Below, piece after piece: positions 34,322 to 44,319 of a stretch of 64,000 bases of DNA; positions within the stretch are counted from its first letter, which is position 1; every line of letters starts with the position of its first letter. The position numbers and the translations under genes are program-made. The stretch spans positions 39,154-103,153 of the forward strand of contig NZ_JAMJPJ010000008.1 of assembly GCF_023555005.1 (NCBI RefSeq), in the 5' to 3' direction. Origin of the DNA: Halomonas llamarensis (GTDB taxonomy: Bacteria; Pseudomonadota; Gammaproteobacteria; Pseudomonadales; Halomonadaceae). The notes beneath the pieces were generated by a model. The model had not been told where the DNA came from and ran no database searches. It worked only from the letters and a program-made list of their open reading frames with translations.

Positions 34322-36391
34322 TTAGCGCTTAACCAAGCGCTGTGAATTTTTTAACTGCGCATAGTCGAGTAAAATTTCAGCGGCTTCGAGCACGTGAGCC
34401 CGCTCTGCGGTCATTATCTCGTCATCATCTTCGCCTTGCTCGCCCTCTTCGCGGGCGTCGCTCCACTCTTCCAATGCTTCCCTGCCGAGTGCTAAACGGC
34501 GCTGGTTCTCCAAGGCTAGCTGCTCGGCTTCTTGCGCCTGCATTTCGCGTTCGCGCTGTTCGCGGTTCAAACTGACGCTGACGTGTTGTTCACGAAGTTG
34601 CCGCGCTAACGTCGATTGCTGCGCCAGGAAGCGGAAATTGGGGTTGTTATCGGCACGGACCTGGTGGCGCTCAGCGAGCGTATCGAGATGAGTTTCTGGC
34701 TCACCGTAACGACGGTATTGCACATTTTGCACGGTATCCCACGCTAGTGCGTTATCCAGGCTGCTTTCGCCAATCCGCTCGGGGTCAATCAGACTGGGAA
34801 AGTGAATATCGGGCACAACACCACGGTTTTGTGTGCTATCGCCCGAAATACGGTAGAACTTGGCGCGCGTGAGCTTGATTTCGCCGTGGCTCAAGTCGTT
34901 AAGGGTTTGCACGGTGCCTTTGCCAAAGGTCGGTGAGCCAACGACCAGGCCGCGGCCGTAGTCCTGAATGGCGCCGGCGAAAATTTCTGAGGCCGATGCC
35001 GAAAGGCGATTGACTAATACCGTGAGAGGGCCGTCGTATAGTGTGCCGGCTTTGCTGTCGCCATAAAGCTGAATGCGGCCTTCGGCGTCTCGAACCTGCA
35101 CAGTGGGGCCTCGGTCGATGAATAGTCCCAGCAACGAATTGGCTTCTTGCAGCGCGCCGCCGCCGTTATTGCGCAGGTCTAAAATGATACCTTCAACGCC
35201 TGAACTTTTGAGCTTTTCGACTTCCCGGGCCACATCACGGGTAGTGCTGCGGTAATCCTCTTCGCCCTCTTGCCAAGCGTCGAAATCCACATAGAACGTG
35301 GGAACCGTCACCACACCGATTTGACGAGGTTTGCCGTCGCGCTCCACGTCGATGATTTCACTCTGCGCGGCTTGATCTTCCAGGTTTACCGTATCGCGGG
35401 TAATCTTGACCGTATGCGAGCGTGTCATATCCACCGCTTGCGCGGGAATCACTTCCAAACGCACAACGGAGCCTTTAGGGCCACGGATGAGGTCAACGAC
35501 ATTATCCAGTCGCATACCGATGACGTTGACCATTTCGTCTTTGTCTTCCTGGCCAACGCCAATAATTCGGTCGGCTGGCTCCAGTACGTCTGCACGGTCC
35601 GCAGGGCCGCCAGGGACAAGGCTCGCGACTTTGACGTACTCACCATCGGCTTGCAGCATGGCGCCGATTCCCTCAAGCGAGAGGCTCATTTGGATATCAA
35701 AGGATTCGCCCTGGCGGGGGGAAAGGTAGCTGGTATGAGGGTCAATGGTGCCGGTGACAGCGGCCATCACAAGACCAAACACATCTTCGGGCTCGGTTTG
35801 CTCTATACGCGAAAGCTGCCCTTCGTAGCGTTGGCGGAGATTGGTTTTGATTTGTTCGTTATCTTGATCGCTTAAGGCTAGGGTTAACGCAGCGTTTTTG
35901 AGTCGCTTTTCCCAAAGTGCATCTAGCTCGCTTTCGCTTTGTGCCCAGGGCGCATCGTCGCGCTCAACTTCTAAGCGTTCATTACCACTGAAGTTGAGGT
36001 CTAGGCCTTCATCAAAGCGTGCGAGTAACCATTCTAAGCGCGCTTTGCGGCGCGCTTCGGCTTTTTCGTGAAGCGCAAAAACATCGGCGAGTTCGCCATC
36101 GAATAACGCGTCAGCGAAGCCATTTTCAAGATGCCGATAGGGCTCGATATCGCGCTGTAAAAGATACGCACGCTGACCATCGAGGAGATCTAAATAACGG
36201 TTAAACGCGTTTTCAGACCAAGCTGCATCAAAGTCAACGTTAGCGTAATGGCCATAGCGCAAAGAGTCCGCGATTTCTATGGCGGCCTGACGTTGTTCAT
36301 CAGTCGGCTCAAGGGCAATGACAGTTGGGCTAGTGATAACTAGCATCATGGTCAAGGCGATTGAGCGCGAAAGGGTAGCAAACAAGCTCAT
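34322..36391 (-). CDS. prc: Tail-specific (C-terminal processing) protease Prc
   Basis: Periplasmic S41 protease of 689 residues that trims C termini of proteins and controls murein hydrolases. N-terminal signal peptide, helical N-domain, a PDZ domain around residues 235-330, the protease core with catalytic Ser in RLSASASEIFAGA and Lys in PTFGKGTVQTL, and a charged C-terminal DUF3340-like tail. I use ATG 36391; one codon earlier is only TTG. GGGAG precedes it. Divergent from apeB across 246 nt in which I find no gene. Confidence 0.95.
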   Translation of the reverse strand: MSLFATLSRSIALTMMLVITSPTVIALEPTDEQRQAAIEIADSLRYGHYANVDFDAAWSENAFNRYLDLLDGQRAYLLQRDIEPYRHLENGFADALFDGELADVFALHEKAEARRKARLEWLLARFDEGLDLNFSGNERLEVERDDAPWAQSESELDALWEKRLKNAALTLALSDQDNEQIKTNLRQRYEGQLSRIEQTEPEDVFGLVMAAVTGTIDPHTSYLSPRQGESFDIQMSLSLEGIGAMLQADGEYVKVASLVPGGPADRADVLEPADRIIGVGQEDKDEMVNVIGMRLDNVVDLIRGPKGSVVRLEVIPAQAVDMTRSHTVKITRDTVNLEDQAAQSEIIDVERDGKPRQIGVVTVPTFYVDFDAWQEGEEDYRSTTRDVAREVEKLKSSGVEGIILDLRNNGGGALQEANSLLGLFIDRGPTVQVRDAEGRIQLYGDSKAGTLYDGPLTVLVNRLSASASEIFAGAIQDYGRGLVVGSPTFGKGTVQTLNDLSHGEIKLTRAKFYRISGDSTQNRGVVPDIHFPSLIDPERIGESSLDNALAWDTVQNVQYRRYGEPETHLDTLAERHQVRADNNPNFRFLAQQSTLARQLREQHVSVSLNREQREREMQAQEAEQLALENQRRLALGREALEEWSDAREEGEQGEDDDEIMTAERAHVLEAAEILLDYAQLKNSQRLVKR

Positions 36392-36637
36392 CAATCAAGC
36401 TCTCCCGGATTTGTGTACACTCACATACAGACGGCTCATGCGTTCTAGACCTGCTATCAGCGATGGAGTTGCGTGAACCGCATTGTGAAAAACAGTGACG
36501 TTGACCGAAAGCGCATTGTAGCAGGTCGTTTGCTTGGCTGAGACTACTTCATCGTGATTTCGCAATCCGTTTGTATTTTTCATCGCCGTGTTGGTTAATC
36601 ACCGTATTGCCTCACGATCATCATATAAAGGAACGCT

Positions 36638-37945
36638 ATGCCTAACGCTTTTGATACTCACCTATTGGCGCGGTTGTGTGAGTTTTTACGTGCCTCGCCC
36701 ACGCCTTGGCACGCGACACGCAATATGGCGGTGCGTCTGGAGCAGGCGGGATTTGAGTGCTTAGAAGAAACCGCAGCGTGGCAGCTAGCACCGGGGCGGC
36801 GTTACTATGTCACCCGCAATGACTCATCAATTATCGCGTTCCAGTTACCAAAAGGCCGTGTAGAGACGCTGCGTATGATGGGGGCGCATACCGATAGCCC
36901 CGGCCTGCGGTTAAAGCCGAATGCCTCGCAACACAGCGCCGGTTGGTTACAGCTGGGTGTGGAAGTGTATGGCGGTGCGTTATTGGCGCCGTGGTTTGAC
37001 CGTGATTTGGGTATTGCCGGGCGTGTGCATGTGCGCCACCCCGATGGGCGCTTAGAAGGCGTGCTGCTTAACGTCGATCAGCCTGTGGCGATGGTGCCAA
37101 GCCTGGCGATTCACCTCGACCGTGAGGCCAATAACGGCCGTGCCATCAACCCGCAAACACAAATGGTGCCAGTGTTGATGCAAAGCGAGACCGGCGAGCT
37201 GGCGCCGCTATTATCTACGTGGTTGCGCGAGCAGCATGACTTAACGGATGCTGAGGTCGTGGATTTCGAGCTGAGTTTTTATGATTTGCAAGCGCCGTCA
37301 CTCATTGGAGTCAATCAGGAGCTTGTGGCTAGCGCCCGCTTGGATAACTTGCTGTCTTGCTTTATGGGGTTGGAAGCGCTGTTGGCAAGCGATGGTGAGC
37401 AGGGGGCGCTTTTGGTCGCCAACGATCATGAAGAAGTGGGTAGCGCCAGTGCTTGTGGTGCCCAAGGGCCGTTTTTAGGCGATGTGCTTAAACGCGTCAA
37501 TACGCAGGTGGGTGGCGGCAGCGAAGAGTCGTTGATTCAGATGATTCAGTCATCGTGCATGATTTCCTGTGATAACGCCCATGCGTTGCACCCCAACTTT
37601 TGCGATAAGCACGATGACCGTCACGGCCCAATGATCAACGAAGGCCCGGTGATTAAAATCAACGCCAATCAGCGTTACGCCACCAACAGTGCAACGAGTG
37701 CCTTGTTTCGCGATGTGTGTCGTGAGGCCGAGGTGCCTGTGCAAGCGTTTGTGACCCGCGCCGATATGGGCTGCGGCAGCACGATTGGGCCCATTACCGC
37801 CACTGAGATTGGTGTGCCGACTATTGATGTGGGGGCGCCACAATGGGCGATGCACTCGATACGCGAAACAGCGGGCACCCGTGACGTGGGCTATTTGACC
37901 AATGCGCTGACGGTGTTTTTTAATCGCAAGAATCTTTATACGTAA
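36638..37945 (+). CDS. apeB: M18 family aminopeptidase
   Basis: Cytosolic zinc aminopeptidase of 435 residues, aspartyl-aminopeptidase type. Metal and catalytic motifs are GAHTDSPGLRLKP (His, Asp), ASARLDNLLSCF (Asp), VANDHEEVGSAS (Glu pair), ISCDNAHALHPNF (Asp, His) and the distal TIDVGAPQWAMHSIRE (His). AAGGA precedes the ATG. The gene is followed by a strong terminator and a tRNA-Met on the opposite strand. Confidence 0.94.
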   Translation: MPNAFDTHLLARLCEFLRASPTPWHATRNMAVRLEQAGFECLEETAAWQLAPGRRYYVTRNDSSIIAFQLPKGRVETLRMMGAHTDSPGLRLKPNASQHSAGWLQLGVEVYGGALLAPWFDRDLGIAGRVHVRHPDGRLEGVLLNVDQPVAMVPSLAIHLDREANNGRAINPQTQMVPVLMQSETGELAPLLSTWLREQHDLTDAEVVDFELSFYDLQAPSLIGVNQELVASARLDNLLSCFMGLEALLASDGEQGALLVANDHEEVGSASACGAQGPFLGDVLKRVNTQVGGGSEESLIQMIQSSCMISCDNAHALHPNFCDKHDDRHGPMINEGPVIKINANQRYATNSATSALFRDVCREAEVPVQAFVTRADMGCGSTIGPITATEIGVPTIDVGAPQWAMHSIRETAGTRDVGYLTNALTVFFNRKNLYT

Positions 37946-37961
37946 AAAGCGTTAAACGAAA

Positions 37962-37992
37962 AAAGCCCGCTGATACAATCAGCGGGCTTTCG
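37962..37992. terminator. Rho-independent terminator after apeB
   Basis: 13-bp perfect stem AAAGCCCGCTGAT / ATCAGCGGGCTTT (37962-37974 with 37978-37990) with a 3-nt loop. A and T runs flank it, so it may also terminate the convergent tRNA-Met transcript. Confidence 0.9.
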
Positions 37993-38001
37993 ACATTCGG
38001 T

Positions 38002-38078
38002 TGGTGGCTACGCCCTGATTTGAACAGGGGACCCCATCATTATGAGTGATGTGCTCTAACCAGCTGAGCTACGTAGCC
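38002..38078 (-). tRNA. tRNA-Met(CAT), elongator type
   Basis: 77-nt cloverleaf with encoded CCA on the minus strand. Acceptor GGCTACG pairs with CGTAGCC; anticodon loop CTCATAA. The paired first base (G1-C72) marks it as elongator rather than initiator tRNA. Confidence 0.95.
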
Positions 38079-38149
38079 ATTCAACGGGGGCGAATACTAC
38101 TCAGCGACGCGTCGCCCGTCAAGCATTTGTTGCTCAAAGACGCAGGCCA

Positions 38150-39580
38150 TCAGCCTTCTTTCAGCGGCAACCACACCATCGCAGCACTAATCACGTCCTG
38201 GTAGTTGCGAATTCGCTGTACGTAGTGCACCGGCTCGTAGCCTCGCGCGTAGCCGTAGCGGGTCTGTGGGTAGTAGCGCTTGTCAGCCTTGAGCGGCAGC
38301 ACCTCTTTCATGTCTTCCCAAGAGTGCGGATCCTTGCCCAACTCGCGGGCCAGTTTTTGCGCGTCTAGCACGTGACCACGGCCAATGTTGTAGCTTGCGA
38401 GAGCTAAGTAGGTGCGGTCGGGTTCGGGAAGGGTGTCGGGCAGGCGCTTATGACGGTCGGCGAGGTAACGGGCGCCGCCATCTATAGCCGCTGCCGGATT
38501 CAGGCGATTATTAATACCGAGGGATTTAGCGGTGTTTTGGGTGAGCATCATGATGCCGCGCACGCCGGTGGGGGAAACCGCTTGGGGGTCCCAGTGCGAC
38601 TCCTGGTAGGCCAGGGCGGCGAGCAGGTCGGCGGGCATGCCGGTTTCTTCCTCGGCTTTTATGAACAGGTCGATGAAGTTGGGCAGGCGCTCGTCGATGC
38701 GCTGATTGAGCGCGCGTAGATCGACAAAGTCGAACTCACCAATATAGGCGTAGTAGCGGTCCTTCATCGTCGCGATGCGCTGCTGACCCTCGGTGCTTCC
38801 CATCCACTGCTTGGCCATGTCGGCCAGTGCCTGGTGGCCGGCGGGCAGATACCAGCCCAGCTTGTCGCCGCTGGTGAGATTCATGGCGACCTCAAGGTGT
38901 GGGAAGTGGCGGCGCACCATCTGCACGATATTGGAGTCGGCCACGGTGCAGTCGATACGTTTTTCGGCTACCTCGGCCAACAGTATCTCGGTGGTGCGAG
39001 GGTCCTCCTCGAAGGCAATGCCGGTTTGCTGATTGACCAAACTTTGGAGTTTTTCCGCGTAGCTGGAATCCGCTGTTACGCGAATATCGACGCCGGCCAT
39101 GTCTTCTACTTGGTGTGGCAGGGGCCGCATATCGCGATGACAGACCAGTTGCTCAACGATATCGGTGTGGGTGGGCCCTTGGGTAAAGTGCTCATCGCGT
39201 GAGGGACGGTGGGTCAGGCCAGCGGCGGCCAAATGAAACTCGCCGTCTTTCAGGGCTTGAAGCACCTCGGAGGTGGAATTGAGCAGCGTCCACTCGACTG
39301 CCCAGTCGTGGGCGTCGGCGAACGACTCGACTAGGTCGTGCTCCGGGCCCGCCGGTGTTTCATCACGATCAAGGTAGTAGGTGGTGGCGCTGTTGCGGGT
39401 GGCGACCTTGAGCGTTCCACCCGGCTCAGGCGGGTCGAGCTGCGTGACGGGGTTGATCGGCGGGTCGCTCTGTTCGCAGCCCACCAGCATGAGTAGCGCC
39501 AACAGCAAGGTGACGATCAATAAGTGGGATCGAGATTTAGGGCCAATATCCTGATGATGAGGAGAGCTATAGATAGGCAT
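38150..39580 (-). CDS. mltF: Membrane-bound lytic transglycosylase MltF
   Basis: Peptidoglycan lytic transglycosylase of 476 residues. A lipobox LMLVGC around residue 35 indicates an outer-membrane lipoprotein. Residues about 55-290 are an extracellular solute-binding (SBP_bac_3) domain, the regulatory module of MltF. The C-terminal SLT domain carries the catalytic Glu in ALAYQESHWDPQAVSPTGVRGIMMLT and the later NIGRGHVLDAQ. AGGG precedes the ATG. It stands alone between tRNA-Met and ychF. Confidence 0.94.
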   Translation of the reverse strand: MPIYSSPHHQDIGPKSRSHLLIVTLLLALLMLVGCEQSDPPINPVTQLDPPEPGGTLKVATRNSATTYYLDRDETPAGPEHDLVESFADAHDWAVEWTLLNSTSEVLQALKDGEFHLAAAGLTHRPSRDEHFTQGPTHTDIVEQLVCHRDMRPLPHQVEDMAGVDIRVTADSSYAEKLQSLVNQQTGIAFEEDPRTTEILLAEVAEKRIDCTVADSNIVQMVRRHFPHLEVAMNLTSGDKLGWYLPAGHQALADMAKQWMGSTEGQQRIATMKDRYYAYIGEFDFVDLRALNQRIDERLPNFIDLFIKAEEETGMPADLLAALAYQESHWDPQAVSPTGVRGIMMLTQNTAKSLGINNRLNPAAAIDGGARYLADRHKRLPDTLPEPDRTYLALASYNIGRGHVLDAQKLARELGKDPHSWEDMKEVLPLKADKRYYPQTRYGYARGYEPVHYVQRIRNYQDVISAAMVWLPLKEG

Positions 39581-39686
39581 GACGTAAACCCTAGCAGGCT
39601 TTTGCGCTGCCCGGAAGGCAGCGCTTTAAACGGCGCTAGGCATGCCGATAGATAGGCTAAAGCATAGTCAGAAGATGCCCCGCAGG

Positions 39687-40778
39687 TTACACATTAAAAC
39701 GGAAGTGAATCACATCGCCGTCTTTGACAATGTACTCTTTGCCTTCTAAGCGCCATTTGCCCGCGTCTTTGGCGCCTTGCTCACCGCCGAGTGCCACGAA
39801 ATCTTCATAAGCCACCACTTCGGCGCGGATAAAGCCTTTTTGGAAATCGGTGTGAATGACGCCAGCGCCTTCCGGTGCTGTCGCGCCCTCTTTCACCGTC
39901 CACGCGCGGACTTCTTTTACGCCTGCGGTGAAGTAGGTTTGCAGGCCAAGTAGCGCGTAGCCGGCGCGAATGACACGGTCTAACCCGGGTTCTTCCATGC
40001 CCATCTCATCGAGGAACATAGCGCGCTCTTCATCTTCGAGCTCGGCGATTTCGGCTTCGATCTGGTTACACACTGGCACGACGACGGCGCCTTCTTCTGC
40101 GGCGATGTCGTTGACCACATTGAGGTAGGGGTTATTGTCGAACCCGTCTTCGTTGACGTTGGCGATGTACATCGTGGGCTTCAGGGTCAAAAAGCCAAAG
40201 CTTTTTACCTGCTGTTTTTCGTCGTCGCTTAGCCCGAAACTGCGCAGCGGTTGCCCTTCGGCTAAGTGCGGCTGAATCTTATCTAGTACGGCCTTGGTGG
40301 CGATGGCGTCTTTATCGCCGCCTTTCACCACGCGCACCAAACGTTGGCTGGCTTTTTCGACGGTGTCGAGATCCGCTAGCGCCAGCTCGAGATTGATGGT
40401 TTCGATATCTGCACGCGGGTCAATCTCATTGGCCACGTGGATGACGTTGTCGTTATCGAAGCAGCGCACCACATGCGCAATCGCCTGCGTTTCCCGAATG
40501 TTAGCTAAGAACTTGTTGCCCAAACCTTCCCCTTTGGACGCACCGGCCACCAGGCCGGCGATATCGACGAACTCCATGGTGGTCGGCAGGACTTTTTGCG
40601 GTTTGACGATCTCGGCAAGCTTATCAAGTCGCGGGTCAGGCATAGGCACGATGCCGACATTCGGCTCGATGGTGCAAAAGGGAAAGTTTTCCGCGTCGAT
40701 ACCCGATTTGGTTAGCGCGTTGAACAGAGTGGATTTGCCGACGTTGGGAAGGCCGACGATGCCGCAGTTAAAACCCAT
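39687..40778 (-). CDS. ychF: Redox-regulated ATPase YchF (Obg-like)
   Basis: Ribosome-associated P-loop ATPase of 363 residues. G1 is GLPNVGKST, followed by [32 protein letters not shown] (G3) and a C-terminal TGS-like domain ending with [11 protein letters not shown]. The NKxD specificity motif is replaced in the usual YchF way (ANVNEDG). I start at ATG 40778 ([11 protein letters not shown]), because AGGA lies at suitable distance; the longer reading frame upstream has a hydrophobic, unconserved N terminus. It follows pth, a conserved pair. Confidence 0.96.
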   Translation of the reverse strand: MGFNCGIVGLPNVGKSTLFNALTKSGIDAENFPFCTIEPNVGIVPMPDPRLDKLAEIVKPQKVLPTTMEFVDIAGLVAGASKGEGLGNKFLANIRETQAIAHVVRCFDNDNVIHVANEIDPRADIETINLELALADLDTVEKASQRLVRVVKGGDKDAIATKAVLDKIQPHLAEGQPLRSFGLSDDEKQQVKSFGFLTLKPTMYIANVNEDGFDNNPYLNVVNDIAAEEGAVVVPVCNQIEAEIAELEDEERAMFLDEMGMEEPGLDRVIRAGYALLGLQTYFTAGVKEVRAWTVKEGATAPEGAGVIHTDFQKGFIRAEVVAYEDFVALGGEQGAKDAGKWRLEGKEYIVKDGDVIHFRFNV

Positions 40779-40914
40779 AAGATTCATTCCTAGCCGCTTG
40801 GGGCGCGGTGGCGTACATAGGGCGCCAGCGCTACCCAAGAAAAAGTTAGTAAAAAACGTTTGTAAAAATAAGAGTAAAGAAAAGGCGTTAAAGAGACGCA
40901 AGTGAACAGTGTGG

Positions 40915-41496
40915 TTATTTTACGCTATGCAGGCGGTTCATGGCTTTCGCCCAGTCGCCGTCAAGCGCCTGCGGCAGCGTAGCGAGGCATTCATCAAGGG
41001 CATGCTCAATGGCGTTCTGCTCAACTTTGCCGGGGCGAGCTAGTACGTAGTGAATCACTTGCTTGGCATTGCCGGGGTGGCCGATACCGATTCGCAAACG
41101 ATGGAACTGATTTTGGTTGCCCAGGGCGCTAACGGTGTCGCGAAGACCATTATGCCCGCCGTGACCACCACCGGCTTTATAGCGCGCTTGGCCGGGGGGT
41201 AAATCAAGCTCGTCGTGGGCCACCAAAAGCTGTTCCGGCGTGAGCTTAAAAAACTGGCATAGCGCGGCGATAGAGGCGCCGCTGCGGTTCATAAAGGTCG
41301 TAGGGTTGAGTAAGTGTACTGTATGGTCGCCGAAAATTACCTTGGCATAAAGGCCAAGAAATTTTTTTTCTGGCCGTAATTCTGCATGGACGTCTCGGGC
41401 AACTGCTTCAACTAACCATGCGCCCGCATTGTGTCGCGTGGTGGCGTATTCAGCGCCGGGATTGCCTAGGCCGATGATCGCTGACACCTGACTCAT
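40915..41496 (-). CDS. pth: Peptidyl-tRNA hydrolase
   Basis: Cleaves peptidyl-tRNA released during abortive translation. 193 residues. Key features are [19 protein letters not shown] (catalytic His), [42 protein letters not shown], and [17 protein letters not shown] precedes the ATG. Lies between rplY and ychF, the standard gammaproteobacterial order. Confidence 0.97.
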   Translation of the reverse strand: MSQVSAIIGLGNPGAEYATTRHNAGAWLVEAVARDVHAELRPEKKFLGLYAKVIFGDHTVHLLNPTTFMNRSGASIAALCQFFKLTPEQLLVAHDELDLPPGQARYKAGGGHGGHNGLRDTVSALGNQNQFHRLRIGIGHPGNAKQVIHYVLARPGKVEQNAIEHALDECLATLPQALDGDWAKAMNRLHSVK

Positions 41497-41524
41497 TTTA
41501 TCCCCTCTTTACATACAGCACGGC

Positions 41525-41553
41525 AAAAAAAATCAAGCGCCGAAGCGCTTGAT
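41525..41553 (-). terminator. Rho-independent terminator after rplY
   Basis: On the minus strand ATCAAGCGC / GCGCTTGAT (41545-41553 with 41532-41540) with a 4-nt loop, followed by a run of eight T. It lies between rplY and pth, so pth may need its own promoter or read-through. Confidence 0.85.
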
Positions 41554-41603
41554 CATAGCATTACGAGGGCCATGCGAGCATGGCCCAAGGTGCGCGGTAG
41601 TGC

Positions 41604-42254
41604 TTATTCGGCGCTGGTGTCTTCTTCACCTTCACTGTCGCTTTCACCTTCTTCATCTTCGCCAGTAGCACGCACTTTCATTTTGGTGATGCTGAGGATG
41701 GCGTTGTCGTGATCTTCACCGTGAGATAGGTCAACTGAGGTGACGCCGGCCGGTAGGGTAAGGTCAGATAGGTGCAGTGTTGTGCCAAGCTCAAGTGCAG
41801 AAATGTCGACTTCCAAGAAGTCCGGCAGATCTTTCGGCAAGCAGCTGATAGCGACTTCGTTGGCCAGTACGTGCAGTTCACCGTCTTGGTCTTTAACGCC
41901 AACACACGTATCTTCGCCCACCACGTGCAGCGGCACGTTCATATTGATTTCGTGCGTGGCGTCGACACGCAAAAAGTCAGCGTGTGTCAAAAGCGGCTTG
42001 AAGGGGTGGCGCTGCAGATCACGAACAACAACCTGCTCTTCTTTGCCTTCAATGACGAGCTTGATGACAGAAGAGAAGAACGACTCGTCTTCGATTGCCT
42101 TGTAGAAAGCGGTCTTTTCTACGGCGATAGATTGCGGCGCTTTCTCACCACCGTAAATGACGGCGGGGACTTGCTGGTTCGCACGACGCAGGCGGCGGCT
42201 CGCACCTTTCCCCAGGTCGTTACGAACGGTGGCGTTAAGGATAAAATCAGACAT
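41604..42254 (-). CDS. rplY: 50S ribosomal protein bL25 (Ctc/TL5 form)
   Basis: 5S rRNA-binding protein of 216 residues. The N-terminal L25 domain ([32 protein letters not shown]) is followed by the TL5-type beta domain ([22 protein letters not shown]) and a highly acidic Glu/Ser/Asp tail. The long form, compared with 94 residues in E. coli, is common in pseudomonads and halomonads. GAGG precedes the ATG. Co-directional with prs and pth. Confidence 0.96.
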   Translation of the reverse strand: MSDFILNATVRNDLGKGASRRLRRANQQVPAVIYGGEKAPQSIAVEKTAFYKAIEDESFFSSVIKLVIEGKEEQVVVRDLQRHPFKPLLTHADFLRVDATHEINMNVPLHVVGEDTCVGVKDQDGELHVLANEVAISCLPKDLPDFLEVDISALELGTTLHLSDLTLPAGVTSVDLSHGEDHDNAILSITKMKVRATGEDEEGESDSEGEEDTSAE

Positions 42255-42350
42255 TAAGGTTGCCTCTTAGTTAAAGTAAGGAAACGCCGCCGCCCGCGAC
42301 CAGGCAACGACGTTTCCAGGAGCTCTTTGCGAGCCGTGTTTGCCAGGCGA

Positions 42351-43292
42351 TTAGTGGAACATCGCGCTGACAGATTCTTCGTTACTCACCCGACGAATGG
42401 CTTCTGCTATCAAACCGGCAACGCTTAGCTGACGAATACGCCCGCTGCGGCGTGCAGCGTCTGAGAGCGGGATGGTGTCGGTCACCACCACTTCATCAAG
42501 CACGGAGTTGACGATGTTATCAACCGCCGGGCCAGACAAAATTGGGTGAGTCGCGTAAGCAACCACGCGTTTCGCGCCGTGGTCTTTAAGGGCTTCACCT
42601 GCTTTACACAAGGTGCCGGCGGTGTCGATCATATCGTCCACCACCACGCAGGTGCGGCCTTCAATTTCGCCAATGATGTGCATGACTTGCGCTTGGTTCG
42701 CCTGAGGGCGGCGCTTGTCGATAATCGCCAAATCCGCATTGAGCTGTTTGGCAATGGCGCGGGCGCGAACGACGCCGCCTACGTCCGGGGAGACAACGAC
42801 GAGGTCACTATAATTTTGACGCTCAATATCATCGAGCAAAATCGGCGAACCATAGACGTTATCGACCGGCACATCAAAGAAGCCTTGGATCTGATCGGCG
42901 TGCAAATCCATGGTCATGACACGGTCAACGCCGCCTTTGACCATCATATCGGCGACAACTTTGGCAGAGATCGGTACCCGAGCTGAGCGCACGCGGCGAT
43001 CTTGGCGCGCATAGCCAAAATAGGGGAGCACTGCTGTGATACGGGTCGCTGAGGCGCGACGCAGTGCGTCGACCATCAGGATAAGTTCCATCAAGTTGTC
43101 GTTGGTCGGTGCACAGGTCGACTGCAGGATAAATACATCCTTACCGCGCACGTTTTCATTGATTTCGACCGCGATTTCGCCGTCGCTGAATTGACCCACC
43201 GTGGCATTACCCATTCGGCTGTCCAAGCTTTCGGCAATCTTATGAGCAAGCTCGGGATTGGCGTTCCCGGCGAAAACCATCAATTTTGACAC
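42351..43292 (-). CDS. prs: Ribose-phosphate pyrophosphokinase
   Basis: Makes PRPP from ribose 5-phosphate and ATP for nucleotide, histidine and NAD synthesis. 313 residues. Family motifs: [49 protein letters not shown] and the PRPP loop [12 protein letters not shown]. The start is GTG 43292, preceded by AAGGTGG. It lies between tRNA-Gln and rplY in the ispE-tRNA-prs-rplY-pth order. Confidence 0.97.
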   Translation of the reverse strand: MSKLMVFAGNANPELAHKIAESLDSRMGNATVGQFSDGEIAVEINENVRGKDVFILQSTCAPTNDNLMELILMVDALRRASATRITAVLPYFGYARQDRRVRSARVPISAKVVADMMVKGGVDRVMTMDLHADQIQGFFDVPVDNVYGSPILLDDIERQNYSDLVVVSPDVGGVVRARAIAKQLNADLAIIDKRRPQANQAQVMHIIGEIEGRTCVVVDDMIDTAGTLCKAGEALKDHGAKRVVAYATHPILSGPAVDNIVNSVLDEVVVTDTIPLSDAARRSGRIRQLSVAGLIAEAIRRVSNEESVSAMFH

Positions 43293-43350
43293 GCGCAGCC
43301 ACCTTTGCAGTGTTGGGGATCATGGGAGAAAACGCGGTTTGCCGTTAGAT

Positions 43351-43425
43351 TGGCTGGGGTACCAGGACTCGAACCTGGGAATGCCGATACCAAAAACCGG
43401 TGCCTTACCACTTGGCTATACCCCA
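43351..43425 (-). tRNA. tRNA-Gln(TTG)
   Basis: 75-nt cloverleaf with encoded CCA. Acceptor TGGGGTA pairs with TACCCCA; anticodon loop centred on TTG; T-loop GGTTCGAGTCC. It sits between ispE and prs, a position conserved in gammaproteobacteria. Confidence 0.96.
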
Positions 43426-43457
43426 GTAATATCAAAAAATCTAACAGTTGGGGGCGT

Positions 43458-44309
43458 TTAACCACCCAGAGCATCATGAAGAGGAGAGCGATTAAGGCCT
43501 TTCGCTACCCATGTTGGCCAGTGTTGAGAAGCGTCGCGTGCAATTTGCTTTGCCACTTCATGCGTTTCAAACGCAGCAAAGACACAAGCGCCGGTCCCCG
43601 TCAGTTGGCTGGGCGCAAAACAGTTCAGCCAATCAAGCGCTGCCGCAACCGGCGGATAACGCTTTTTGACCACTGCTTCGCAATCATTGCGCCATGTCGG
43701 CGCTCCCCCCTGCAGTGCGCGCGCCATGGTAATGGGCGGGGTGTTGCGTGTCAATTCGGGATCTTGGAAGACCGCCGCCGTGGAGACGCTCACACCGGGG
43801 TGAAGAATCACGAACCAAGGCGTTTCCAGCGTTACATTGGTGAGCTTTTCTCCCACGCCTTCCGCCCAGGCGCTGTGGCCTTTGATAAACACCGGGACAT
43901 CCGCACCGAGTTGCAAACCCAGTGCAGAAAGTTGGTCAGTGCCAGCGTTAAGTTGCCACAAGTGATTAAGCCCGAGTAGCGTCGTTGCTGCGTTGGAACT
44001 GCCGCCGCCTAACCCGCCGCCCAAGGGCAGTCGCTTTTCTATCGAGAGATTAACGCCACGGGAATTTTCTGTTGTGGCCTGAAGTAAGCGAGCGGCGCGC
44101 ACAACGAGATTGTCCTCATAAGCGACGTCGTCGATGCCTTCGTTGAGCACGATGCGGCGGTCATCACGCGGAGTGAAGCTGATGGTGTCGCCTGTATCCA
44201 CAAGCTGAAACAGCGTTTGCAGCTCGTGGTAGCCGTCTGCCCGGCGCCGGGTAATATGCAGCAGGCGGTTAAGCTTGGCTGGCGATGGGAGATGAAACGT
44301 TTTTGCCAT
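43458..44309 (-). CDS. ispE: 4-diphosphocytidyl-2-C-methyl-D-erythritol kinase
   Basis: GHMP-family kinase of the MEP isoprenoid pathway, 283 residues. Motif 1 is SPAKLNRLLHITRRRADGYHELQTLFQ; the ATP loop is RLPLGGGLGGGSSNAAT; the third motif is LTGTGACVFAAF. It is 10 nt downstream of lolB, forming a lolB-ispE unit. Housekeeping and unremarkable. Confidence 0.97.
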   Translation of the reverse strand: MAKTFHLPSPAKLNRLLHITRRRADGYHELQTLFQLVDTGDTISFTPRDDRRIVLNEGIDDVAYEDNLVVRAARLLQATTENSRGVNLSIEKRLPLGGGLGGGSSNAATTLLGLNHLWQLNAGTDQLSALGLQLGADVPVFIKGHSAWAEGVGEKLTNVTLETPWFVILHPGVSVSTAAVFQDPELTRNTPPITMARALQGGAPTWRNDCEAVVKKRYPPVAAALDWLNCFAPSQLTGTGACVFAAFETHEVAKQIARDASQHWPTWVAKGLNRSPLHDALGG

Positions 44310-44319
44310 GGTGGCGCCC

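Noticed and set aside
35270..35875. 201-codon plus-strand frame inside prc
   Set aside because: Lies wholly opposite the PDZ and protease core of an intact prc; composition looks like an antisense shadow.
40779..40901. Longer N terminus for YchF
   Set aside because: The extra 41 residues are hydrophobic and then Pro/Arg-rich, unlike any YchF; the ATG at 40778 has a usable ribosome site.
40294..40905. 203-codon plus-strand frame opposite ychF
   Set aside because: Antisense to the conserved YchF GTPase domain; no ribosome site or recognisable motif.
43305..43979. 224-codon plus-strand frame over tRNA-Gln and ispE
   Set aside because: Begins antisense to tRNA-Gln and runs opposite ispE; not a real gene.
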